Below are positions 56,801 to 64,000 of a stretch of DNA of 64,000 nt, in pieces. This stretch comes from Exaiptasia diaphana (taxonomy: Eukaryota; Cnidaria; Anthozoa; Actiniaria; Aiptasiidae). The notes under the pieces were generated by a model. That model was not told the origin of the DNA. It ran no database searches and saw only the letters and a program-made list of their open reading frames with translations. The stretch is taken from NCBI RefSeq assembly GCF_001417965.1, contig NW_018384662.1, positions 165,487 through 229,486 of the forward strand, in the 5' to 3' direction. Numbering within the stretch: the stretch's first letter is position 1; every line of letters starts with the position of its first letter. The translations under genes and the position numbers were made by a program.

Positions 56801-59800
56801 TACAGCTATCTCAACTTCTCGTAAACTACATGCAAGTAATTAGATTAGACGCGGCAAAAGATAGACGTCTGAAACGGACCTCATTGTCCAGAATCGGTTT
56901 TGATTCTGGTATCGACGTGTTGTGGATGTCTGCCATGCTTGTTTTATAATTCTTCCCATGCGCCCAATTTATTTAAAAAACAATTTAAATTAACATTATC
57001 AACCGCTTAAAAGAAACGATCTGTTGGCATTCAAGGAATTTTCAATCTTGTAGCCAATAACTGTTGAAATTGATTAACTTTAATAATAAAAATGTTTCCG
57101 TTTGAAATTGTGTATTTGTTGAACTGAGCTAAAAATAGTAATATTTTGAAATCACTCAAGCATGTTTTGCTCTTTTGTTTCTTGTGTCAATCTCATTAGA
57201 ATATTAGCAAAACTCATTAGCATTTAAAAAGTGGGTTATGCGAATACGTTCTAATTCCCAGACAGCTTTCTAAAACAAAAGCTATTCAAATTGTCTTTGT
57301 CTGCTATTCATGGCATTCCTAATGAGTCTAATCCATAAGATTTATAAGTATGTTATCTTCCGAGGAATCGCATCAGAAACTCGGTGGCGTAATGGTATAA
57401 GACGGCGCATATAGACTGGACGGTAGGGGATCGAGTCGTGAGGGAGTCATGTATCAAAGACCTTTTTTCACTAAATTAATGTTAAACTGATTATTTCTAA
57501 TAATTTGATTATCATTAGCTAGTAGTAGTTGGAAACATGGTAGAAGTAACTGGAAATAAGGTAGAAGTAACTGGAAATAATGTAGAAGTAACTTGAAAAA
57601 GGTAGAAGTAACTGGAAATAAGGTAGAATACAAGGTACGAGTACTTCCTCTGGTTTCAAGTTACTTCACGTGGTACAAATTACAANCAGNGATTGNNTGA
57701 ATACCTCATGAATAATTAATGAGTTTTTGAATAGACGTTCGACATGACATGTTTCGGCATTACTTACGCCATCATCAGAAGTGAGAACATAGTAAGGATA
57801 GAAATATAATATATAGCTAACTTAAGAAAATGACAAAGAGAATGAAAGATCCAAGTGCTCAAGTTGTTGATTTAAGGATGGTCTCGTAACCACTTTATAT
57901 GCATGGCTTCTTTTATCTTGATTTTATATTCAGTGTTGTCATTGTCTATAATTGAGAAACAGCCCTTAGTGACTGTTTCCCACATCTAGTACCATGGATG
58001 TGCTTATAAACATGTGAAGATTTATCTCCAAGTAAATGCTCGTTCATACGTGTTTTAAAGTGTCTGTGATCATTTGACCGACATAACAAGCATATACAGC
58101 TTGCACAACAAAATTTGTAAACAACGCAGGACTTCAATTCCTTGGGGATAGGGTCTTTCACAGTGAATAAGCTACCAATCTTAAAGGTGGTATTATGCTC
58201 ACTGCACTCAAAAGACCATCTGGCTAAAGAAGAAATATGACACATGAACGATTCAGCAATCTCACGCTACTAATGCAATTCTACTAAAGAGAGAAACAGT
58301 GGAGCTGAATTTCAGTGAAATCTCCAATGTCTTTGCTGGACGCAACGACAACGGAAAGAATTTTGGACTGTCTCTTCACTGTTGCAGATCTCTGAAGAGA
58401 AAGTCACAATATTCGGAAACATTTATATGTATAAATAACATTCTATCAAATAAATTCATTATTTTCACGATCAAAAATGGCATTTGTCAATGTTAAGCTA
58501 CGCAAAATTTCCATAAAATAAATTGCATCATTATTATATATCTTCTCAATGCTCTCACAATGCTAGAGATCGCATTTCCGAGGATTAAAATTCCAAAATT
58601 TTCCGTGGCGGAATGCCCCCGAATCCCCTAAATTCACATTTTGCACCTTCTGCCCTCATCAGCCCCAACACATAATTGAAGGGCCGGATGCAAAAACGGC
58701 GTAAGTGATGTTTTAGGGTATTTTGAAACTTTTGCGAAATGGAAGAAAATTGCCATCAACCACTTATTTTTAGTCTAAATAATCATGTTTTGCTAGTTCT
58801 TTCACGTGATTTCCTTTGAAAAGCGAAATAAAAACAACATTTAGTTATGGACTGTACCCCCCGTCCCCCCTGAGTCCAAACTTTGAAGTTTGTATAAAAT
58901 CCCATCATTAGCATGGATGACAGCATGAGCTACTTATTTTTACATTGAAAAGCCATTTAAGCGACAGTTGAAGTCACAAAAATTAAGGAAAAAAAGGGCG
59001 GGCAGTTTCGACGCTTAAATTCCCACCTACAGTTAAAAAAGCACTATTTCGTTGCCTTTTCAAATTTTCCATAAAAATCGATTGACTGTCATATTGATCA
59101 CGGGATGGGAAGATATTAATTAGATATATCAGAAATTCAAAATGGCACCAAATATGAAAACATTTTCCTGTAAAGCGTTTTATTGGCTGTTTACACTCGC
59201 AGCCATTAACAATCCAGAAACAAATAAACATTATCTATGTAAAGTACTTTTGTTGACAAGTTTGATTGCCAATAATGTCCTTTAAATACTTTATCCTTAT
59301 GCCAGATAACCTAATACATAGATATAGATAAATTTGCCATCAGATATTGACAATCATTACGCTAGATTACCTAAACATGTATTCCTCTGAATCCTCTTCA
59401 CTCCTATTATCTTCTTTTGAGATAGTCTGATTGGTTATTCGAGCCATAAACTTGAACGAGGCTTTCAAGTACATATAGGTAGTCTACACAATTCAATCAT
59501 AATTGTAATGGTAAGTACAGTTGGATCACAGAAAAGAATATCCAATGGCACACTCTAATGCCAGAAAAAATTCAATGATTCACCATGCATGATGATACTG
59601 AATTACAACTAAAATCATGCTGCCTTATAGTTAATCATGCTGCATAAGTATATCATATTTCATATTATTATGGTATGTTTCAGTTTACTGTTTCCCAACC
59701 AAATGCTACTCTGGTACAAACTGATTCAGATTCCAGATTCCTATTGATCGATACCTAACTTTGTGTTTTGTTACCACCACACCCATTGCTTGGTACAGCC

Positions 59801-61360
59801 AAAATTAACGTACTGTTATTATTGTAATTGATTGTGTACCAGTTGTGTTATAAGCAGAGCTTCACTTTCAATGATTTTTTTAAACATTTCCAAATGCAAA
59901 GTTAAAAAAGCATTTACCACTGACAGTTGTTTTTAAAAATATTACCATAATTATATCTTAAAACTAACAACAACCAAAAAGGAATGAATACACATACAAA
60001 GAACGTTACAATGTTATTGGCACAGTATTTGACGAATGGCATTTGAAAGACAGGAATTCGCACCAGTCCTTAAACAAGCTGTCTAAATAAAGCATGATTA
60101 TGACTTTATTATTATTCTGTAACTTGATTACCTTAGACCATCGACTTTCGTTGAGTAAAACAGCAGCAAAGTGATATGCCCTGGACCAGTTACCTTGGAA
60201 ACTAATACATTTTGAAAAAAAAATATCATGATGATTATTAATTTTAATTTGACAAAATGATCGTGCTTGTTTTTACGACATCTGCTGTATACAAGACATC
60301 ACTGTGATTATATTCTTTTGGGCATACATGGTATAAATTCAAACGATCATCCCACCCTAGATACGAGGGACTTTCGCCCACCTGAGCACGTCTCAACCTT
60401 TTTCATCACAATGTTAGACTACGTCTCCTTGACATTTAGTTAATACATTGTTAATAAGTTAATAGTAGATCTCAGTTTTAAGTGATTCTTCAACATTTAT
60501 ATAGTTTGGTCTGGAAAGTTACAAATATTATCAATATTATATATGTCAAGTCATGTACCTGTAGTTTTAAATTACCAGGAAAAATAGTTTTGAATTACCA
60601 GTAGTTTTAATGTCCAGCAATTTTTATGCTGTAGGCTTAAGATGCATATTGAATTTACAGAATGATTGTGAAATGTTCAAATATCATTATTATTGTATTT
60701 TTACAACTAATTACTTTAGTTTAAGTTTATGACGCAGTTTACAAATGTTCACGTGATCGATATTTGTAGAATAAGCCAAGGTTTTCCTAAACGGGGAATT
60801 CCCCTCAGTATGGAGTTATGCCATAATTGGTTATTGTTTTAGTTANTATCAGATTATTATTTGGGTTTCGTCTCATTTTGTAGACGTATATCAAGCAATG
60901 TAAGAATAATAGTAGTTAGTCCTTCCGGAGAGTCAAACAAGCATGTAGTAATAAAGCAGAACAAAACAGAAACTAAGAGGAACGTTTTCACTGCCACGAC
61001 GGTCCCTTGTGGTCCAACAATAACAACTAATGGTTGGAGTAAACATTCCATTTTCAAAATCCTTTTAATAAAATCACCATTTCCGTCTACAGTTTTTCAC
61101 TATCATATTAGCATATTACATAAATGACACATATTTTTTTAGCCATGTACTGACTGAGACACTTATCTCGGTGGCAATTACACTATTTTTTATTTTTCTC
61201 TGTATCCCCTTTACCACTTCAACCTCTTAACTTATCAGCACAACCTGTGAAAAGTCTTATGTTTTTACCTGCAACACCACATAAGTTCCCAGAAACAAAT
61301 GTGATGGAATTGTTTCCATTCTGATTGTACTTTGATGGAATACATGTAACGCTCCTCTGC
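38879..61360 (-). CDS. TTC39-family tetratricopeptide protein, C-terminal eight exons (5' end not found)
   Basis: Exons in transcript order: 61360-61269, 60201-60132, 59483-59371, 43343-43226, 42134-42023, 40931-40817, 40456-40340, 39356-38879; 1215 nt, about 404 residues, in frame through all joins. Diagnostic words are EWKQFHHICFWELMWC, NWSRAYHFAAVLLNESRWSK, KQRIAGKSIPFEK, LIYMWNGF, DDWCLGKVLEGMC and ESRLHFRIHAALSKL, all characteristic of TTC39A/B/C. It shows mixed features of A/B and C, so I do not assign a paralogue. The last exon adds a lysine-rich and then acidic, disordered tail (about 139 residues). Roughly 200 N-terminal residues are missing and probably lie beyond 64000. TTC39 proteins are TPR repeat scaffolds; one is linked to lipid metabolism in vertebrates. 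The 16-kb intron 43344-59370 is a transposon sink. Confidence 0.93.
39477..39776. mobile_element. Hairpin MITE in TTC39 intron
   Basis: Arms of about 90 bp (TTATCAAACTCATTAATAAT, CATTAGCCAATGACATACTG, ATACCTTTATATTGGAC) are near-perfect complements at both ends. It lies in the intron just upstream of the last exon. Ends of the type CTCATTAATNATTCAT recur at 51003, 56400 and 57705. Confidence 0.75.
41536..41742. mobile_element. MITE with AGTCTCCTTCACAGTTCCCT-type arms
   Basis: The left arm (AGTTCCCTGCACCATCTTGA, AGCGAGACCACAGTTGAGCA) is the inverted counterpart of the right arm, which ends AAAGGAGCGACTATTTGC. It lies in a TTC39 intron and is non-coding. Confidence 0.7.
43449..44072. mobile_element. 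MITE with 18-bp tandem array and assembly gap
   Basis: Outer arms TAGAAGACAACAGAACAAAC and TGGTCCAGAGGACCACACTC recur inverted on the right (GTGTGGTCCTCTGGACCA, GTTTGTTCTGTTATCTTCTA). Inside, AACCATTATAACAATAAT repeats about four times at the left (43549-43613) and six times at the right. A hairpin block (43640-43860, ACTTACTATAAGGGCAAAGCC twice in tandem) separates the arrays. Eleven Ns at 43868-43878 mark an assembly gap, so the array length is not reliable. Confidence 0.7.
44155..46470. mobile_element. THAP-bearing DNA element with long inverted termini
   Basis: The termini carry repeated TCGAGACA words (GTTTCGAGACATTGCCAGTT at the left and its complement at the right). They continue as inverted arms of several hundred bp (AAGGGCAAAAGGCTTTTTGG, GACATTTGAAGAC, GTGACGTCATTTTGTTGG). 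The left arm is longer because of an internal partial duplication near 44560-44760. The central unique part holds a THAP-domain remnant on the minus strand. THAP domains are the DNA-binding part of P-element and some other transposases, so a P-like or related element is likely, but no catalytic domain is visible here. Confidence 0.65.
45667..45920 (-). pseudogene. THAP-domain transposase remnant
   Basis: On the minus strand an ATG at 45920 opens MAVEVSSSTLKNRKYKGRYY, with RYYVTGY where a THAP domain normally has its first two zinc cysteines; tyrosines stand in their place. After about 36 codons the recognisable domain continues in another frame as FPLPSDPGLREKW and then ISLCSAHFKEECF, ending at TGA 45669-45667. 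The C-terminal half has the conserved P, W, C-x2-H and F positions of THAP. The frame change and lost cysteines show it is not functional. It sits centrally between the arms of the element at 44155-46470. Confidence 0.65.
47513..48356. mobile_element. 844-bp MITE inserted at TA within a LINE
   Basis: The ends CCGTATTTACCCATGTATAA and their complement (TTATACATGGGTAAATACGG) are exact. TA lies on each side (47511-47512, 48357-48358). The flanks rejoin the LINE coding sense across the insertion site, which shows a single TA target duplication as made by Tc1/mariner-type transposases. It carries a CCCGGG fold-back copy (47719-48087) inside. Confidence 0.85.
47719..48087. repeat. CCCGGG-ended fold-back family, copy nested in a MITE
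   Basis: It begins CCCGGGGGGGTACTCCCCTA and carries the inner words GTGCCGCC and GCGGCACACC and about six TCTGGAACAGGGTATCG units. The right end (GTTTCGGGGGG) lacks the full CCCGGG. It is the third of the long copies in this window. Confidence 0.8.
49333..49470. mobile_element. Single Harbinger-like end (GGCCGTGTCACACTAGCG)
   Basis: GGCCGTGTCACACTAGCG follows TTAA, and the word GTCACACTAGCAACTTTCGT repeats about 60 bp on. GGC-starting ends after TWA are typical of PIF/Harbinger MITEs. No matching right end was found, so the copy is truncated or its partner is diverged. Confidence 0.4.
49557..49794. mobile_element. Tc1/mariner-type MITE with about 80-bp inverted ends
   Basis: The ends CAGCCTTTTGCACAAATTAT and ATAATTTGTGCAAAAGGCTG are exact complements. 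They extend through ACCTAACCAAATATCAAAA and CCAGAAATTATGG with one or two differences. TA lies on each side (49555-49556, 49795-49796). Confidence 0.85.
49882..50045 (+). pseudogene. Possible terminal exon, unknown protein
   Basis: After an acceptor-like TTTAAACAG, an open frame reads EKMIRERTNAVFMYEKASEA and continues SKKRSLISLEYKALQAL to TAA at 50043-50045. The composition looks like coding sequence (amphipathic, no low complexity), unlike its surroundings. No other exon of a host gene was found nearby. It may be the end of an accessory protein of the adjacent Harbinger-like remnant, or a captured exon. I do not recognise it firmly. Confidence 0.3.
51000..51445 (-). mobile_element. LINE endonuclease fragment
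   Basis: On the minus strand the frame reads LTCLVVNCRSVKNKIADIAA, then HQPDIVYRNESWLKPDI and FPENCKIIRKDRD...GGGVF. This is the N-terminal part of an APE-type endonuclease from a CR1/L2/Jockey-like LINE. It directly abuts the 3' side of the Gypsy remnant in the same open frame. The rest of the LINE is missing. Confidence 0.8.
51446..54905 (-). mobile_element. Gypsy-family (Metaviridae) LTR retrotransposon fossil
   Basis: Read 5' to 3' on the minus strand. A short TG...CA block (about 54905-54842) has inverted ends TGTAACCGGCG/CGCCGGTTACA and is followed by a primer-binding-like TGGTGTCAGAAGTGGGA. Then come a gag-like region (about 54760-53940), a CCHC zinc knuckle (near 53890-53840), an aspartic protease region (about 53780-53430), reverse transcriptase (about 52600-51810, with a YLDD box) and the start of RNase H (to about 51446). 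No integrase or 3' LTR is present. A LINE 3' fragment is inserted at 53052-53414. The copy is broken, with roughly half a dozen or more interruptions plus the 3' loss, so it is old rather than recent. Confidence 0.85.
53052..53414 (-). mobile_element. LINE 3'-end fragment inserted in the Gypsy fossil
   Basis: On the minus strand LFARTNIYKFSFLPRTIIDW and NEIPQNII form the typical ORF2 C-terminal tail of Jockey/CR1-like LINEs. It is followed by a short 3' UTR (TTTATTTTTTGTTCTC, CAATAAAACTTAAG) and a microsatellite-like tail of GTGAAGT units (53060-53090). A truncated 5' end and a repeated 3' tail are expected for LINE insertion by target-primed reverse transcription. Confidence 0.8.
55040..56425. 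mobile_element. About 1.4-kb inverted-repeat element
   Basis: The left arm contains AACTCATGAATTATTAA, TCCAATGAGCATTCAACTAT and GGTCACATGA. The right arm carries their complements (TCATGTGACCCAATAGTTCG, ATGCTCATTGGA, AATTAATGAGTT). An inner hairpin lies at 55150-55240 (AGTTATAA/TTATAACT, CACTGAT/ATCAGTG), and copy 2 of the 159-bp repeat at 56039-56197. It is non-coding. Confidence 0.55.
56039..56197 (+). repeat. 159-bp dispersed repeat, copy 2
   Basis: Nearly identical to 37203-37361, same orientation. Here it lies inside an inverted-repeat element, which is a plausible vehicle for its spread. Confidence 0.85.
56600..57268. mobile_element. MITE with about 200-bp inverted arms
   Basis: GCATAACCCACTTTTTAAAT, GCTAATATTCTAATGAGATT and AAGCATGTTTT-type words of the left arm recur complemented in the right arm, along with TTCAAAAGGAAACATTTTTA/AAAAATGTTTCCGTTTGAAA. 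The unique centre is short and non-coding. Confidence 0.7.
57533..57645 (+). repeat. 20-21-bp tandem repeat
   Basis: GGTAGAAGTAACTGGAAATA is repeated about five times with small variation. It is followed by ambiguous bases (57686-57697). Confidence 0.8.
57731..57790 (-). ncRNA. Candidate hammerhead ribozyme core in Penelope-like terminal region
   Basis: On the minus strand CTGATGA (57778-57772) is followed by a GGCG/TGCC stem with a TAAGTAA loop, then GAAAC (57755-57751) and GTC (57743-57741). These are the three conserved core boxes of a hammerhead in the right order. Penelope-like elements are known to carry such motifs in their terminal repeats. An extra T follows the first box and stems I and III look weak, so this copy may be degenerate. 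Confidence 0.4.
57735..58245 (-). mobile_element. Penelope-like element 3' remnant (GIY-YIG end plus terminal region)
   Basis: The minus-strand frame 58245-57946 reads KDPIPKELKSCVVYKFCCAS, then HRHFKTRMNEHLLGDKSSHV and YKHIHG, the pattern of the GIY-YIG endonuclease domain at the C terminus of Penelope-like reverse transcriptases. Downstream (57790-57735) is a terminal region with a hammerhead-like core. The reverse transcriptase itself is not present. It differs from the subfamily at 26890-28320. Confidence 0.7.
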
Positions 61361-61739
61361 CTGAAATAATCAAACAATTTTACTAAAGTTTTATATTATT
61401 TTTTTATTAAGAAGTATTCCTTGCATAGAGAGTTCTTTTTTCCCGAATTTCTCACATGGCAACCAGTTCTGACTTACAGCAAAAAGACAAAAGAACAGAA
61501 TGATATATTTCTCCCAGGAACCCTTCGGCTCCTCCTAAAGATGGGTAGCTATAAATTTCACGATAATTAAGTTTCACGATAATTCGTCGTATCTCTCCAA
61601 ATGCCCATTCAAAAAACGCTCGATATTTTTTAGAAGTGTGGCTGTACTGCGAATGGTGTGTGGATTTGCAAGTGATTTGAGCGTATTTGAAGTTGAATCC
61701 ATGTCTTTAAATCACACCTTATCACACTCACCACCATAA

Positions 61740-62362
61740 CAGGCATGTCGGAATTATGCGCGAAAAAAATCAAAATTATGCGGAATTTTTTCCCCATATT
61801 ATGCGNAGAAAANNGTNAATTATGNGGAAAATTATGCGGGATGACGTCATCACAGGAACGCAAACTTTGGGAAATTTTACATATATTTAGGTTATTGTGT
61901 TTGTTTTTCATGCAAAACTCCGTTTTTATCTTAGTTACGAAGTACAGAAGGCAGTACCAACAGAAGGAAAGATCCTTTTAGACCTTTTCGTTCTCGCACG
62001 CTTTACGTCCCACTTGTATCATACGCCATATTGGAATTTGTCACGTGATCTAGTAAGGCACAGGGTGACCAGTAATGCTAGTGCCCAGACTCTTTTCTGA
62101 TGAAATTTTGAACGCCTGGTACATTTGTGAAGCCCACGAAAACAAAATTATATTCGGAAAATTCTAAGCATGTTTGGGAGCGTTTTTTGATCAAAAAAAC
62201 AAGTCAATGGACCACAAAAAACATTAGTAGAAGGCAAATCATCTTAAAAAATGGTATAACATGGGAAAAAAACACTTATGCGAGATTATGCGCGATTTGG
62301 TAAATTATGCGGAAAGGGGCAATTATGCGCGTCCGCATCCGCGCATAATTCTGACATGCCTG
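61740..62362. mobile_element. MITE with CAGGCATGTCGGAATTATGC ends
   Basis: The left end CAGGCATGTCGGAATTATGC matches the complement of the right end (GCGCATAATTCTGACATGCCTG). CCATAA lies on both sides (61734-61739 and 62363-62368), a probable 6-bp target duplication. The word ATTATGCG is repeated many times near both ends. Part of a second copy is at about 37915-38083 (ATTATGCGGAAAGGGAGCAA). Confidence 0.8.
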
Positions 62363-63191
62363 CCATAAAGAAAGCACATGGAAGTTGTGAATGTCATGTG
62401 ATAGGTTTAACATTCGTACCCAGTGAATTAGGCCAAGGAAATTTTTTGACCGAAAGACGACAACGAAGAAAAAGACAGCCGAAACTTAAACTCGGGATTC
62501 CTTTGGAACCCCGAGAGTAAAAATGAAATCGGATTTTTAATACATGGAGAATCAAGTGCATTCAAAAATCATGAAAATACATTTAAGGTGGATCACAACT
62601 AATGAAATGCAAATTTTGAACTTTTTTAACTCGCTCGCTTCGCAAAAGTATTTAGTAAAATTTTGATATAACATGCAGTGATTATTGCGGTTTTTGACAG
62701 TTTTCAGTATTTAGTAATTTATTGGCTAGTTTTAAATATACAGCGCATTTTCAAACAGTGATAATTCCAGTTTTCGACGATTTNCTCTAAAACTAACAGT
62801 CGGATCATCTTGAAATTTTTAGAATTTGTATATCTCACAAAACTACATAAGTGCTATGAATTTGGTTGGAAAAACTCGGGCAGAAAAAAAGATATGAACG
62901 CGGCTCAAAAATGAGCCCAAAATATGACCTACATAGAATAAACAGCCGTATATAAATAAATATGCAACCGATTGCCATGATCTTGCGATATGTTATACAT
63001 CCATTTGTCAATATTAGTGTGTGTAAATTTCAGTTCTATACCTATCAAATCAAAAGAATTACAATATTTTTACTGGAGATGAGTAATAGCTAAAATTGTG
63101 CGGCCTGTTAANAAAATCACGAAAAGTNNATTTTCTTCGAAACGGCTCCAGAGATTTCTCTTATTCTCCTTGTACTAATAGTTCAATCCTT

Positions 63192-63715
63192 TATCTAATA
63201 GTTGCTGTAATTTTTATACGCTTTGCGTTCCAATCTTGGTAGAAAATATTTTGTTATTTCTGGTATACACCGAATGCTGGTCTTCGATTGATATAATTTA
63301 TGCGACTTTGGCAAGTCACACAAGCTCGAATGTCGCACTTCATTGCTTTTTGAATAATATTTGCATAAATACGCAGATTAGTCGGGGGGAAGAAGAGCAA
63401 TAGAATTCATTGTTCAATTTTCATGTTTATCTCCTGGAAAGAAAAATAAATTTATTTTTTATTTTTTAATAAATTTATTTTTTTCCACAAAGGAAATTAA
63501 TTCTATTGCTATCTTCCCCCCGACTAATCTGCGTATTTATGCAAATATTATTCAAAAAGCAATGAAGTGCGACATTCGAGCTTGTGTGACTTGCCAAAGT
63601 CGCATAAATTATATCAAGCGAGGACCAGCATTCGGTGTATACACCGGAAATAAAAAAATATTTTCTACCAAGATTGGAACGCAAAGCCTATAAAAATTAC
63701 AGCAACTATTAGATA
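63192..63715. mobile_element. Large hairpin MITE with about 220-bp near-perfect arms
   Basis: TATCTAATAGTTGCTGTAAT at the left and its complement at the right begin arms that match almost base for base for about 220 bp (ATAATTTATGCGACTTTGGC, AATACGCAGATTAGTCGGGG). They are separated by a short AT-rich centre (about 63430-63485). Confidence 0.85.
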
Positions 63716-64000
63716 GTTGCTTTAAGTTAGATAAGTAGCTTTATGTTAAATTAATCATGGTCATTATGACCGCTCTCTCTTAATCAGCTGGCTGAACACG
63801 TTTTTTAACAACTGGAACGGAAATTAAGAGTATCTTGAGAAAACAACAATATATTATTAAACAAAAAAATTGGGCAAACGTATGCAGTTCATCTCCGTTC
63901 TGTCAATGATATTTTAATCGGAAATGAGGAATTTTCTTTTCTCCCCATTATAAAACCTGGAGATTGAATTGATTCCAAAAATGGTCTTTGTGTGACGGCA

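Larger units (their letters stand above)
61361..64000. other. Right flank, presumed TTC39 intron, MITEs only
   Basis: No further TTC39 exon with recognisable homology was found on the minus strand. The stretch contains an element at 61740-62362, a repeat word shared with 50780-50830 (CAGCCGAAACTTAAACTCG, TTCCTTTGGAACCCCGAG) at 62465-62515, AT-rich sequence with ambiguous bases, and a large hairpin at 63192-63715. Confidence 0.5.

Noticed and set aside
57381-57445. tRNA-like sequence (GGTGGCGTAATGG ... GGGATCGAGTC)
   Set aside because: Box B is off consensus and no cloverleaf forms by eye; kept only as a possible SINE remnant.
60857-61127. Overlapping open frames on both strands near a TTC39 exon
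   Set aside because: They lie inside a TTC39 intron, show no recognisable homology and have no supporting splice context.

Overview
The window is intron-rich, AT-rich animal nuclear DNA. Six ordinary metazoan protein-coding genes can be built exon by exon, with in-frame joins, GT-AG introns and clear similarity to named families. CFAP57 implies a lineage with motile cilia. The repeat load (Penelope-like elements with GIY-YIG ends, fold-back MITEs, a tRNA-Glu-derived SINE, LINE and Gypsy remnants, an interstitial TTAGGG tract) fits an early-branching animal. A cnidarian, possibly a stony coral, is my best guess, but the sequence alone does not prove it.

Layout. 1-3094: upstream flank, with a minus-strand TATA promoter at its left edge and several hairpins. 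3095-12952 (+): CFAP57, 17 exons. 13779-18941 (-): ATG10, six exons. 19155-23852 (+): NDUFA7, four exons. 25338-30272 (-): REX1BD, five exons. 30370-36167 (+): PIGW, five exons. 38879 to at least 61360 (-): the 3' part of a TTC39-family gene, eight exons, with the 5' end not found.

The six genes strictly alternate in strand. This gives two compact head-to-head pairs (ATG10/NDUFA7, 213 bp between start codons; REX1BD/PIGW, 97 bp) and three tail-to-tail pairs. The products serve unrelated housekeeping or ciliary jobs: ciliary doublet assembly, autophagy E2-like conjugation, respiratory complex I, a REX1-B domain protein of unclear role, GPI-anchor inositol acylation and a TPR protein. The shared promoters look like an economy of genome layout, not a pathway cluster.

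Most of the remaining DNA is transposon-derived and sits in introns. The 16-kb intron of the TTC39 gene (43344-59370) holds a THAP-bearing DNA element with long inverted repeats, a LINE split by a TA-inserted MITE, a broken Gypsy-family fossil mixed with LINE pieces, several long-armed MITEs and a Penelope-like remnant whose 3' end carries a candidate hammerhead-ribozyme core. Other notable items are a 2.4-kb fold-back composite in NDUFA7 intron 2, a repeated fold-back family with CCCGGGGGG termini and internal tandem units, and perfect 80-100 bp palindromes. I found no operon, CRISPR array or bacterial-type system.
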